Under the pieces are notes generated by a model, which did no database searches, was not told the origin of the DNA, and worked only from the letters and a program-made list of their open reading frames with translations. Positions 27,410 through 35,396 of a stretch of 64,000 bases of DNA are shown here, piece by piece. Position numbers and translations under genes: made by a program. Positions within the stretch are counted from its first letter, which is position 1. The number at the start of each line of letters is the position of its first letter. Origin of the DNA: Enterococcus_E cecorum_C (GTDB lineage: Bacteria; Bacillota; Bacilli; Lactobacillales; Enterococcaceae); assembly GCF_052119425.1 (NCBI RefSeq), contig NZ_JBQKFH010000003.1, positions 1 through 64,000 of the forward strand, written 5' to 3'.

Positions 27410-28021
27410 ATGATTTTTGCTTATAATAAAGCGCATGTCGGTGACTGTTTGATGGTTATCTGCGCAAATGATAAAAATATGGAACAAACGGTAGAAAGAA
27501 AAGGCAATGTCGCCCAAATTAAAACAGTGGATGGCACCATTGTGGGTTATAATTTCTTTGAAGTTTCTACTTATTTATCTTTAACGGCTCAAGGTCAAGT
27601 GAAATTAACACAAGAGCAAGTGGACGTATTAAATGAAGAATTACAAAAATCTGGCTTTGCGGAACGTTTAACTTATGATGCTAGTCCAAAATTTATGGTT
27701 GGATTTGTGAAAGAATGCGTGCCACATCCTGATAGTGATCATTTATCTATTACACAAATTGATTTTGACGGCAAACACGAAAGCCTACAAATTGTTTGTG
27801 GTGCACCTAATATTCGCAAAAACTTAAAAGTCGTGGTAGCTCTACCAGGTGCGATGATGCCAGATGGAATGATGATTTGGCCGGGTGAATTACGTGGTGA
27901 AAAGAGCTTTGGTATGATTTGTTCAGCCCGCGAACTTCAATTACCAAATGCCCCAATGAAACGTGGGATTTTAGAATTAGGACCAGATGCAGTTGTTGGT
28001 TCAGAATTTGTATTAGCATAA
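27410..28021 (+). CDS. ytpR: YtpR family tRNA-binding domain protein
   Basis: 203 residues. An N-terminal DUF4479-like domain (about 1-90) precedes a C-terminal tRNA-binding EMAP/OB-fold domain. Visible parts of that domain are VKECVPHPDSDHL near 101, LQIVCGAPNI, VVVALPGAMMPDG and the closing SFGMICSARELQLP. The same domain is found at the N-terminus of PheT, but here it is free-standing as in B. subtilis YtpR, whose function is unsettled. AAAGGAG at 27395-27401 selects the ATG at 27410 over an upstream in-frame ATG at 27380. Confidence 0.9.
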   Translation: MIFAYNKAHVGDCLMVICANDKNMEQTVERKGNVAQIKTVDGTIVGYNFFEVSTYLSLTAQGQVKLTQEQVDVLNEELQKSGFAERLTYDASPKFMVGFVKECVPHPDSDHLSITQIDFDGKHESLQIVCGAPNIRKNLKVVVALPGAMMPDGMMIWPGELRGEKSFGMICSARELQLPNAPMKRGILELGPDAVVGSEFVLA

Positions 28022-28025
28022 TCAC

Positions 28026-28067
28026 AAAAAAGAAGTGGCCCGATACTTTGGACCACTTCTTTTTTCT
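28026..28067. terminator. Terminator after ytpR
   Basis: AAAAAAGAAGTGG and CCACTTCTTTTTT form a strong hairpin with A and T tails on both sides, so it could work in both directions. Confidence 0.85.
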
Positions 28068-28091
28068 GAGCGAACCTTATTGACGGTGTTC

Positions 28092-28201
28092 GGCAGCTAG
28101 ACATTGTGAAATTCGCCCTCCCACTTGCGAAAATCTCCTTTCATCCGATTTTCGCAGTGGGAGGTAAGCACACGAATTTCTTCGAGGCTTTCCGAGCTGC
28201 C
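28092..28201. repeat. Inverted-repeat module A, copy 2 (inverted orientation)
   Basis: GGCAGCT (28092-28098) and AGCTGCC (28195-28201) bound the element. The inner stem pairs GCGAAAATC with GATTTTCGC and CCTCCCACT with AGTGGGAGG, around TCCTTTCATCC, the reverse complement of the copy 1 loop. The flank GACGGTGTTC is the reverse of the GAACACCGTC linker. It lies between convergent ytpR and the small gene at 28216. Confidence 0.88.
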
Positions 28202-28215
28202 CCACAACCTTATCC

Positions 28216-28386
28216 TTATCCTATTATATTGTCGTTTTGGATGGCTCTTCTAATGGCGCTTAGGTAGTTTTCTTCTTCGGATTGGCGTTGTTCTTCACGG
28301 TCAGCTAGGTTTTCTAAGCGTTCGTTGGTTTCATCTAGTTTTCTAAGTAATTGGACGATTAATGTTTGTAAATCATTGTTATTCAT
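28216..28386 (-). CDS. Small acidic/helical protein of unknown function (56 residues)
   Basis: A short frame starting at ATG 28386 encodes 56 residues, MNNNDLQTLIVQLLRK..ending AIQNDNIIG. It is rich in Glu, Arg, Asn and Leu and is likely helical or coiled-coil (LDETNERLENLADREEQ). There are no Cys residues and no signal peptide. Its start is two bases after the MFS stop codon. Its ribosome-binding site AAAGGTG is formed by the last MFS codons, which argues that it is a genuine coupled gene. I do not recognise the family. Confidence 0.7.
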   Translation of the reverse strand: MNNNDLQTLIVQLLRKLDETNERLENLADREEQRQSEEENYLSAIRRAIQNDNIIG

Positions 28387-28388
28387 AA

Positions 28389-29618
28389 TTAAGCACCTTT
28401 ACTTTCTGTTGAGATTTCGATGATTTTATTGTCAGCATATTTTGGTCTGTAGAATAATTTATAAAGGACGGCACAAACAATTGGTAAAAGACCTGAAACA
28501 AAGTATAGTTGTGGGAAATTCAAGAATTGATGAAGTTCACCTAAAATATAAGGTCCTACGCCAAGTCCTAAATCTAAGCCGATAAAGTAAGTTGATAAAG
28601 CAATTCCAATATGATGGCCATCACAAGTTTTAAGACATACAGCTTGGCCATTTGACATGAATGTACCATAGCCTAACCCAACTAATGCACCAGAGAATAA
28701 TAATAACCAGCTAGAATTTGTAATACTTAGTGAAAATAAGCCAAGTGTTAAGAATAAGTAGCTAGGATACATGACATAATTTTCACCTTTGGCATCAAAA
28801 ATACGACCGGTCATTGGACGAGTAGCAGTAATCACTAAAGCATAGACAACAAAGAAAAATGAACTTGCGGCAACTAAATGGATTTCCTTTGCATAAGAAG
28901 AAAGGAAAGATAAGACACAAGAATAAGCAACACCCATAATAAAGGCGATTCCTGAAATAAAGCCAACTTTCTTTTCAAGGAAGGTATTTAGTTTCCAAGA
29001 TTCCAACATTTCGCGATGTTCTTTGGTGATTTGGATGTTTTTAACAGGAAAGACAAAACAAGCAATTGAAGTAAGTAAAATAAGTACAATTGAGAAAATA
29101 ATAATAAAATAAAAGCTTGTATTGTTAAGTAAAATCATTCCGATAAATGGACCAATGGCAGCGGCTAAACTCGTACTTAAACCATAGTAGTTAATCCCTT
29201 CACCATGTTTTGATTCTGGGATATAAGCTGTAACAATCGCATTCGTAGCTGTTGAAACGGTGCCATAACCAAAACCATTTAATAAACGTACTAGGTATAA
29301 AATTTGAATGCTTGGAATATAAAGATAAGCAATCGTCGTTAATAAATAAAACAGTGCACCATAACGTAAGACAGCTTTACGACCAATTAGTTCTAGTTTT
29401 TTACCCATAAATAGTCGTGCTAATAAAGTACCGATGATGTAAATACCAGAAGCAAGTCCGGCTTGACCTAGAGTTGCTTGTAATTGATCTTGGGCAATTA
29501 CGGCGATAATCACCATTAATAGGTAATACACCAGATACACGACGAAGTTAATTAGGGTAATACTGATAAACCCTTTGTTAAATAGTTTGTCTACTGAATT
29601 TTCCACGAGATTTCTCAT
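28389..29618 (-). CDS. MFS family transporter
   Basis: 409 residues with twelve membrane helices and a central cytoplasmic loop (about 195-215). Typical motifs are GTLLARLFMGKKLELIGRK after helix 2 and TRPMTGRIFDAKGEN after helix 8. It resembles YwoG/YfkF-type exporters of unknown substrate. The first ATG (29618) lies only one base from AAAAGGAG, so a GTG at 29606 is a possible alternative start. It is transcribed away from a Crp/Fnr gene and coupled to a 56-residue protein. Confidence 0.82.
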   Translation of the reverse strand: MRNLVENSVDKLFNKGFISITLINFVVYLVYYLLMVIIAVIAQDQLQATLGQAGLASGIYIIGTLLARLFMGKKLELIGRKAVLRYGALFYLLTTIAYLYIPSIQILYLVRLLNGFGYGTVSTATNAIVTAYIPESKHGEGINYYGLSTSLAAAIGPFIGMILLNNTSFYFIIIFSIVLILLTSIACFVFPVKNIQITKEHREMLESWKLNTFLEKKVGFISGIAFIMGVAYSCVLSFLSSYAKEIHLVAASSFFFVVYALVITATRPMTGRIFDAKGENYVMYPSYLFLTLGLFSLSITNSSWLLLFSGALVGLGYGTFMSNGQAVCLKTCDGHHIGIALSTYFIGLDLGLGVGPYILGELHQFLNFPQLYFVSGLLPIVCAVLYKLFYRPKYADNKIIEISTESKGA

Positions 29619-29986
29619 TCTCCTTTTTTCATTTTTTTGAAAATAGATTGTGAATAAATAATCATTCTATTTTCATTTTTTAAAAGTGAATAAGCCCCGA
29701 GATGCGTTTGAATATTGGATGTTTCATGTAAAAAGAAATTGATAGAAGGTCATAAAAATCAAGGGAAAAACGCACCTCAGTGGGATTATCAATCACTTGT
29801 GAGCCTACTATACACGCATTTGATAAACAAAAAATGCGACTTTGCTATAAAAAATTGTAAAAAACATTTAAATTTCACAAAGAATATATACAAATGTTGT
29901 TGAGTTTTGCGGTATAATCAGTTTAATAAAGAATGAAAGTTTTTCTGAAAGTAAATGAAAAAGCGAATTGAGTGGGGGAGTTTTTG
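29619..29986. other. Divergent intergenic region with structured element
   Basis: 370 AT-rich bases between the MFS gene (minus) and the Crp/Fnr gene (plus). They contain an imperfect long-range inverted repeat (29694-29784), a short hairpin CGCATTT/AAATGCG (29815-29838) and a TATAAT at 29913-29918 facing the regulator. I see no coding frame with a ribosome-binding site. Confidence 0.65.
29694..29784. promoter_or_regulatory. Possible structured leader or operator (unassigned)
   Basis: CCCCGAGATGCGTTT (29695-29709) pairs with AAACGCACCTCAGTGGG (29768-29784): seven, three and three base pairs separated by a mismatch and a small bulge. The loop is about 58 bases. Read on the minus strand it would lie in the 5' leader of the MFS transporter and contains GAGGTGCG. 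I could not match it to a known riboswitch class. Confidence 0.35.
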
Positions 29987-30643
29987 ATGGATGACCAAAT
30001 ATTGCAAAAGTATTTAAACAAGGGAAATTTTCCTGTTGTAGTAAAGGAAAAGAAAAAGTATTTAATGTATGAAGGCATTCAGGATCGCTATGTTTATATT
30101 TTAAAAGATGGAATCATTAAAACCTCCGTCATTTCTAGAGATGGTCGCGAGTTTAATTTACGCTACATTACAGGGCTAGAAATCGTATCACTGTTGAAAG
30201 ATGAGTATTCACAGTTTATTGATTCACCGTTTAATATTCGGATTGAATCGGAAAAGGCAGAATTATATCAAATCGACCGGGTGCAGTTTTGGAAAGATGT
30301 TAATGAGAGTGAAGAATTACAGCTTTATGTGAAGGATTATTACCGAGTACGTCTGCTTTATGCGATGAAAAAATTGCAACAAATGCTGATGAATGGTAAA
30401 TTTGGCGCAGTTTGCACGCAATTATATGATTTATATGAAAGCTTTGGTGTGGAAACTTCTGAAGGGATTTTAATTGATTTTGTGGTCACCAATGAAGAAA
30501 TCGCGCATTTTTGTGGCATTGCTTCAGCTAGCAGTGTCAACCGTATGATGCAGCAGTTGAAAGATTCGGGTGCTATTGAGATGCGCAAACGAAAAATATT
30601 GATAAAAGACCTTGAAGCAATAAAAGAGAATATTATTTTCTAA
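29987..30643 (+). CDS. Crp/Fnr family transcriptional regulator
   Basis: 218 residues. An N-terminal cyclic-nucleotide-binding-like beta domain (about 20-115) and a long dimer helix lead to a C-terminal winged helix with the recognition region TNEEIAHFCGIASASSVNRMM near 160-180. It lacks the four-cysteine iron-sulfur set of classical Fnr; only two Cys are visible. The frame is open from GTG 29972, but GGGGGAG at 29974-29980 selects ATG 29987. It may regulate the divergent MFS gene. A strong terminator follows. Confidence 0.85.
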   Translation: MDDQILQKYLNKGNFPVVVKEKKKYLMYEGIQDRYVYILKDGIIKTSVISRDGREFNLRYITGLEIVSLLKDEYSQFIDSPFNIRIESEKAELYQIDRVQFWKDVNESEELQLYVKDYYRVRLLYAMKKLQQMLMNGKFGAVCTQLYDLYESFGVETSEGILIDFVVTNEEIAHFCGIASASSVNRMMQQLKDSGAIEMRKRKILIKDLEAIKENIIF

Positions 30644-30644
30644 A

Positions 30645-30690
30645 AAAATCGGAAATAGCCACTTGATTGGGCCATTTCCGATTTTGTATT
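30645..30690 (+). terminator. Terminator after the Crp/Fnr gene
   Basis: AAAATCGGAAATAGCC pairs with GGCCATTTCCGATTTT, followed by a T-rich tract. Confidence 0.82.
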
Positions 30691-30863
30691 TTGTTTAAGA
30701 TTCCCTTTCAACTCTAGCTGCTTGTAGCTGATCGACCCTTCTCACAACCTTTATTTGACGGTGTTCGAAGGGTAGCTACATCGCATCTAAGCCGGCCTGT
30801 CTAGGAAAATCTTTAAACTTGATGGATTTTCCTGCCATTCCGGACAAACTTAGCTTTCTCGGT

Positions 30864-30981
30864 ATCAATCAACTAAATACTCGGAAAATTCACCCTCCTG
30901 CTTAAGAAAATCTCCTTTCATCCGATTTTCTTAGCAGTAGGTAACACATGAATTTTCTCGTATTTGACCAAGTTGATTGAT
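30864..30981. repeat. Inverted-repeat module A, copy 4 (variant outer stem)
   Basis: The outer stem is ATCAATCAACT with AGTTGATTGAT, unlike the GGCAGCT/AGCTGCC of other copies yet fully complementary. The inner stem is AAGAAAATC with GATTTTCTT and CTGCT with AGCAG. The loop TCCTTTCATCC is unchanged. Confidence 0.85.
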
Positions 30982-31030
30982 AACCTTTTGCTTGTAGCTG
31001 ATCGACCCTTCTCACAACCTTATTAGACGG

Positions 31031-31150
31031 TGTAAATCGACTAGCTACTTCGGCGTATAAGCCACCCCATCTGGGAAAGTCTTTACTTTTAGGACTTTCC
31101 CGATGTGTTGGACAATCTTATCCGCTCGTAGCTGACCAAGTCGATTTACA
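31031..31150. repeat. Inverted-repeat module B, full copy 2
   Basis: TGTAAATCGAC (31031-31041) and GTCGATTTACA (31140-31150) are the termini. Inside, AGCTAC pairs with GTAGCT and GGGAAAGTC with GACTTTCCC. It is inverted relative to the copy at 37258. The htrA stop codon begins only four bases past its end. Confidence 0.88.
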
Positions 31151-31153
31151 ACC

Positions 31154-32401
31154 TTATTCATTAATTGATTGGTCGACGGTAAGGTGTACGGTGGTTGTCT
31201 TTTTGTCATTGCCACGATAGTAAGTCACTTTAATGCTGTCACCGACTTGTTTTTTATAAAGAGCGGCTCGTAATGCAGTGCCATCATTGACCTTTTCACC
31301 ATCAATTTCAGTAATGACATCATATTGTTTCAAGCCAGCTTTTTCTGCAGGCGTTGCACTATTGACTTGAGCAAGCACGACCCCTTCATTTAATGAGGTA
31401 GGTACTTTTAAGATGTTCGTTTTTTGTTGATCAGATAAAGCATTCAAATCAACCGTTCTAACCCCTAAAGCAGGACGAGTCACTTTCCCACTTTGTTCTA
31501 GCTGGTTAATAATATTGACGACATCATTACTTGGAATTGCAAAGCCCATACCTTCAACACTTACACCAGAGCTTGAGGTTGAAGTGGTAGCAATTTTACT
31601 TGAGTTAATTCCGATAACTTGACCGGCGATATTAATTAATGGACCACCAGAGTTACCAGGGTTAATGGCTGCATCAGTTTGGATGGCATTGATATTGACT
31701 TCTTGGCCGGAATCATTTTCACTCACGACCTGACGATTTAAAGAAGAAACAATTCCTTCAGTCACTGAGTTGGCATAATCAGTTCCTAATGGTGATCCGA
31801 TGGCGATGGCAGGTTCACCAACTTTTATACTATCTGAATCGCCAAAAGTAGCAACCGTTGAAACTTTATCGCTAGCAATCTTGATTACCGCTAAGTCAGT
31901 ATAGCTGTCCGTACCAACTAATTCAGCATCGACTTTGGTACCGTCTGCTAGTAAGACTTGTAACGCATTTTGACCTTCAACCACGTGATTATTTGTCACA
32001 ATATAAGCATATTTACCTTCTTTTTTATAAATGACACCACTACCTTCACTGGCTGTTTCCAAAGTGCCGCTATTTTGACTGCTGCTATTTCCTTGTTGGG
32101 CACCAAAGAAATCTTCTAAGCTGCCCATGCCTTGTGTGTTTTGATTTTGTAAATTAATGATGGAAACGACCGCGCCTTGTACTTTAGAGACAGCTTTCGT
32201 GACATCACTTTCGACATTATATTTCACATTTTGGACTTTAGTTGCTGTTTGTGCACTTTGAATGCCTGTTGAGCTAGTCGAATTGTTCATGCCAGTGACA
32301 GCATACAAGCCGCCAAAAGCAAGGGCACCACCAATCACACCGCTACAAATGCCGATACCAAATCTTTTCATAATTGTATTTGAATTTTTTCTACTACTCA
32401 T
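31154..32401 (-). CDS. htrA: HtrA/DegP-like membrane-anchored serine protease
   Basis: 415 residues. A short cytoplasmic tail and one membrane segment (about 14-37) anchor a trypsin-like domain with catalytic His139 (TNNHVVEG), Asp169 (YTDLAVIK) and Ser251 (NPGNSGGPL). A single PDZ domain follows (about 310-410). The linker is rich in Ser, Asn and Gln. It degrades misfolded exported proteins at the cell surface. GGAGG precedes the ATG. The gene ends directly against a module B repeat, with no separate terminator. Confidence 0.95.
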   Translation of the reverse strand: MSSRKNSNTIMKRFGIGICSGVIGGALAFGGLYAVTGMNNSTSSTGIQSAQTATKVQNVKYNVESDVTKAVSKVQGAVVSIINLQNQNTQGMGSLEDFFGAQQGNSSSQNSGTLETASEGSGVIYKKEGKYAYIVTNNHVVEGQNALQVLLADGTKVDAELVGTDSYTDLAVIKIASDKVSTVATFGDSDSIKVGEPAIAIGSPLGTDYANSVTEGIVSSLNRQVVSENDSGQEVNINAIQTDAAINPGNSGGPLINIAGQVIGINSSKIATTSTSSSGVSVEGMGFAIPSNDVVNIINQLEQSGKVTRPALGVRTVDLNALSDQQKTNILKVPTSLNEGVVLAQVNSATPAEKAGLKQYDVITEIDGEKVNDGTALRAALYKKQVGDSIKVTYYRGNDKKTTTVHLTVDQSINE

Positions 32402-32858
32402 AAATTTTTTCCTCCTCTGACTTAAGTTGTTCTATCTCCCAACGTTAAGTATGTTTCATTTATTTACGTTTTTATGTATTCCTTATTTACAATCCTATCT
32501 TAGCGCGAAGTTATGAAAAAAATATGAAGAGGATAGGGTAAAAAGTTTGTAAATTTTTGAAGAATTTTCTTAATATTCATTTTACTGGATTCACAATTTG
32601 TGGACAAGGTTTGAGGATAAAAATTTTGAAGTTATCCACAATTCTGTGGGAAATGTGCAAAAAATAGATAAAACAGATGTTCGTGCTAAAAAATGGTTGA
32701 TTTAAGTATTTATTACCACAATGGTGTGGATAATTCTGTGCATAATGTGGATAAAGCTGTGGAAAAATAGTGGATAACTTTTTTTGCTTTTCTGATTAGT
32801 CAAAAAGAATAAAAATAGTTATAATAGTTTTGAATAGATTAAATGAAAGGATTATGTA
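32402..32858. other. Divergent intergenic region htrA/rlmH, no gene
   Basis: About 457 bases, very AT-rich, without a credible coding frame. The htrA side (32402-32580) should hold its promoter. The rlmH side carries the DnaA-box cluster and a TATAAT at 32820-32825. Confidence 0.7.
32599..32777. promoter_or_regulatory. Cluster of DnaA boxes between htrA and rlmH
   Basis: Four perfect DnaA boxes (TTATnCACA or its complement) lie at 32632-32640, 32725-32733, 32737-32745 and 32746-32754. One-mismatch boxes lie at 32599-32607, 32758-32766 and 32769-32777. All but the first perfect one point the same way, and two abut exactly. An AT-rich stretch follows to 32825. There is no dnaA in the window. 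It may bind or titrate DnaA, or mark proximity to the origin. Confidence 0.75.
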
Positions 32859-33338
32859 ATGAATATCAAAATTATTGGTGTCGGTAAATTAAAGGAGAAG
32901 TATTTAGTGCAGGCGATGCAAGAATATCTCAAACGTCTACAAGCCTATGCAAAAGTGGAAGTCATTGAGCTAGCGGATGAAAAAGCGCCGGAAAATTTAA
33001 GCGAAACGCAAATGATGCAAATTAAAGATAAAGAAGGCGAACGAATCTTAGCTAAAATTAAAGATCAAGAATATGTGATTGCCTTAGCGATAGAAGGAAA
33101 AAATCCAAGTAGTGAAGCTTTTGCCCAAAAAATCGAAAATCTAGGTATTCAAGGGAAAAGTCAACTTGTCTTTGTCATAGGAGGTTCACTTGGATTGTCG
33201 CCAGCCGTGATGCAACGAAGCAATGCACAGATTTCTTTTGGTAAGATGACTTTTCCTCATCAATTAATGCGGGTCATGCTGACAGAACAAATCTATCGCG
33301 CCTTTCGTATTATTCATAACCAACCCTATCATAAATGA
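32859..33338 (+). CDS. rlmH: 23S rRNA pseudouridine-1915 N3-methyltransferase RlmH
   Basis: 159 residues, the exact family length, ending in the conserved YHK. It is a SPOUT-fold enzyme that methylates pseudouridine 1915 of 23S rRNA. The SAM-binding knot region is LVFVIGGSLGLSPAV near 108 and the family block is FPHQLMRVMLTEQIYRAFRI. GAAAGGA precedes the ATG. It is followed seven bases later by a TIM-barrel gene. Confidence 0.97.
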   Translation: MNIKIIGVGKLKEKYLVQAMQEYLKRLQAYAKVEVIELADEKAPENLSETQMMQIKDKEGERILAKIKDQEYVIALAIEGKNPSSEAFAQKIENLGIQGKSQLVFVIGGSLGLSPAVMQRSNAQISFGKMTFPHQLMRVMLTEQIYRAFRIIHNQPYHK

Positions 33339-33345
33339 GGTGAAA

Positions 33346-34044
33346 ATGTTGACAAATAGAGAAGACAAACAAGCCAAACAAATGCCTGAATTATTTTCTG
33401 AATTGCGTCAAAGTGTGGTGCATTTACCTAAAGTCATTCGCAACGCATCAGGAATTAGTATTTACGGCAAAAGAATCAAGAGTATTATTTACACGATGGA
33501 CGTTGCTTTGATTGCCAATAATGATGCGGATGCGATTTTGGCTGTCTATCCATGGACGCCCAATACTAGAATATTATCCGCCATCTCCCAAGTTGCGCAG
33601 GTACCTATTTTCGCAGGAATTGGTGGAGGCCTAACTTCGGGTAAACGCTCAGCTAGATTAGGAACTTTTGCGGAAGAACATGGCGCTTATGGTGTGGTGC
33701 TAAATGGGCCGACCTCAGTTGAAACCATTGAAGCCGTTAATGATACAGTGGATATCCCAATTATTTATACTGTGGTTAATGATAAAAGAGATTTAGGAAA
33801 GTTAATTGAAGCGGGTGTGGATATCTTTAATGTGGCTGGTGGTAAAGATACTGCAAAACTGGTTCGTTGGATTCGTGAAAGCTACCCTACTTTTCCGATT
33901 ATGGCATCTGGTGGTAAGACTGACGAGCAAATTATGGAAACCATTAATGCAGGGGCCAATGCGATTACCGTTACTGCTTACGGTCAAACGGAAAAATACT
34001 TCCAAAGCAAAATGGAAGAATATCGCCAAAAAACGGAAGACTAA
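33346..34044 (+). CDS. TIM-barrel hydrolase-like protein of unknown function
   Basis: 232 residues with a phosphate-binding beta/alpha-barrel look: VPIFAGIGGGLTSGKRSARLG near 85, VDIFNVAGGKDTAKL, PIMASGGKTDEQI near 182, and NAITVTAYG at the end. Such proteins are found beside rlmH or elsewhere in Lactobacillales and are annotated only as barrel-domain proteins. I do not know a demonstrated reaction. The frame is open from GTG 33340, which lies inside GAGGTGA, so the ATG at 33346 was chosen. A terminator follows. Confidence 0.7.
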   Translation: MLTNREDKQAKQMPELFSELRQSVVHLPKVIRNASGISIYGKRIKSIIYTMDVALIANNDADAILAVYPWTPNTRILSAISQVAQVPIFAGIGGGLTSGKRSARLGTFAEEHGAYGVVLNGPTSVETIEAVNDTVDIPIIYTVVNDKRDLGKLIEAGVDIFNVAGGKDTAKLVRWIRESYPTFPIMASGGKTDEQIMETINAGANAITVTAYGQTEKYFQSKMEEYRQKTED

Positions 34045-34050
34045 TGTTGA

Positions 34051-34096
34051 AAACCATTCTTTGAGCTTAACTGTAGCTTGAAGAATGGTTTTTTCG
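34051..34096 (+). terminator. Terminator after the TIM-barrel gene
   Basis: AAACCATTCTT pairs with AAGAATGGTTT around a 19-base loop, then T-rich sequence. Confidence 0.8.
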
Positions 34097-34125
34097 CGAT
34101 AAATATTTTCTATCAAGCCATATCA

Positions 34126-34154
34126 TTGAAAGCCATGAAAAGCTTGAGTATACT
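34126..34154 (+). promoter_or_regulatory. Sigma-70 promoter of the transsulfuration gene cluster
   Basis: TTGAAA (34126-34131), 17 bases, TATACT (34149-34154). It lies 38 bases before the start of the patB-like gene. Confidence 0.7.
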
Positions 34155-34191
34155 AGTATTAATCGATAAATCAATAGAACGGAGTGAAAAG

Positions 34192-35370
34192 ATGGACCAA
34201 CAAACATTTATTCATGAATATGCCAGAGAAAGAAAAAACACCAATTCCTTAAAATGGGATGCCCTTGAAGAACGCTTTGGGGATGCGGATTTATTGCCTT
34301 TATGGGTAGCGGATATGGAATTTGCGACACCTAAAGCAGTAACAGATGCTTTAACAAAACGAATTGCCCATGGTATTTTTGGTTATTCCGGGGTAGATAA
34401 GGAGTACTTTAATACTTATTTAGGTTGGCAAGCACGCCATGAAAATACCCCTTTTAAAGAAGAATGGCTACAATTTTCAACAGGAGTCGTACAAGCCATT
34501 TATGATTTAGTCGATTGTTTTACCGAAAAAGGAGAAGCTGTGATGATTCAACGTCCAGTATACTATCCTTTTAGTAATGCCATCAAAGACAAACAACGTA
34601 AATTAATCAATAGTCCACTGAAAAATGTAGACGGCCATTATGAAATGGATTTAGCTGATTTTGAGGCCAAAGTAGTTGCGGAAAAAGTGAAATTATTTAT
34701 TCTATGTTCGCCACATAATCCTGTAGGTCGTGTATGGCGTGAAGAAGAATTAGCGGCTGTATTAACCATTTGTCAAAAATATGGGGTCTTAGTGATTGCC
34801 GATGAAATTCATAGTGATTTTATGATGCCTGGACAAACCTTTACTTCAGCTATTTCTGTGAATGAAGGGGCCTTTTTAGATCATCTCATTGTACTAAATG
34901 CGCCTTCTAAGACCTTTAACTTAGCGAGCCTATTAAATTCACATATCTGGATTCCAAATGAAGCATTACGTAAACAATATCGTGCTTATGCCAAAGTAAA
35001 TCGCCAAACAGAATCTAGCTTAATTGGTCAAGTGGCAGCCCAAGCAGCATATGCAAATGGGGATGAATGGTTAGCAGCACTGATTGATGTCATTTATCAT
35101 AATTATCAATATATCAAAACAAATCTTGAAGCAGCAGTGCCAAGTGTAAAAGTAGGTGAGTTACAAGGGACTTATCTATTGTGGATTGATTTATCACAAG
35201 CATTAAATGGTCGTACTACTAAAGAAGTGGTTCAAGATCAAGCGAAGTTAGCTGTTGATTTTGGGGATTGGTTTGCCCACGATACCAAAGACTTTATTCG
35301 CTTTAATTTAGCAACCACACCCGCAAATATCAAACAAGCGGTAGATCAATTAATCGCAGCATTGAAATAA
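34192..35370 (+). CDS. MalY/PatB-type aminotransferase, cystathionine beta-lyase
   Basis: 392 residues of the fold-type I PLP family. Visible marks are LPLWVADMEFATP near 40, ILCSPHNPVGRVW near 170, the PLP-contacting ADEIHSDFM near 203, and the Schiff-base lysine in NAPSKTFNLA near 238. MalY/PatB enzymes cleave cystathionine to homocysteine, pyruvate and ammonia. The frame is open 38 codons upstream, but GGAGTGA before ATG 34192 and homologous length decide the start. It is followed by a cystathionine synthase/lyase gene, which supports a sulfur amino-acid role. Confidence 0.87.
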   Translation: MDQQTFIHEYARERKNTNSLKWDALEERFGDADLLPLWVADMEFATPKAVTDALTKRIAHGIFGYSGVDKEYFNTYLGWQARHENTPFKEEWLQFSTGVVQAIYDLVDCFTEKGEAVMIQRPVYYPFSNAIKDKQRKLINSPLKNVDGHYEMDLADFEAKVVAEKVKLFILCSPHNPVGRVWREEELAAVLTICQKYGVLVIADEIHSDFMMPGQTFTSAISVNEGAFLDHLIVLNAPSKTFNLASLLNSHIWIPNEALRKQYRAYAKVNRQTESSLIGQVAAQAAYANGDEWLAALIDVIYHNYQYIKTNLEAAVPSVKVGELQGTYLLWIDLSQALNGRTTKEVVQDQAKLAVDFGDWFAHDTKDFIRFNLATTPANIKQAVDQLIAALK

Positions 35371-35396
35371 TAAAAAGGACAGGGGTAATCACAACT

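Larger units (their letters stand above)
30715..31153. repeat. Composite A/B repeat array between convergent genes
   Basis: About 440 bases between crp/fnr and htrA are almost wholly repeat. The order is a B right-arm fragment (30720-30750), a diverged B left part (30763-30850), a complete module A (30864-30981), a second B right-arm fragment (30990-31020) and a complete module B (31031-31150). The two right-arm fragments share a 31-base direct repeat 270 bases apart. The A copy appears to sit inside a B copy, since AAGGGTAGCTAC on its left can pair with GTAGCT..ACCCTT on its right. Confidence 0.8.

Noticed and set aside
29694..29784. Lysine riboswitch suggested by GAGGTGCG on the minus strand.
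   Set aside because: The other conserved L-box segments and the five-helix layout are missing, and the downstream gene is not a recognisable lysine gene.
32599..32777. Calling the DnaA-box cluster the replication origin.
   Set aside because: dnaA, dnaN and parB are not in the window, and box clusters also occur outside origins. It is reported only as a DnaA-box cluster.
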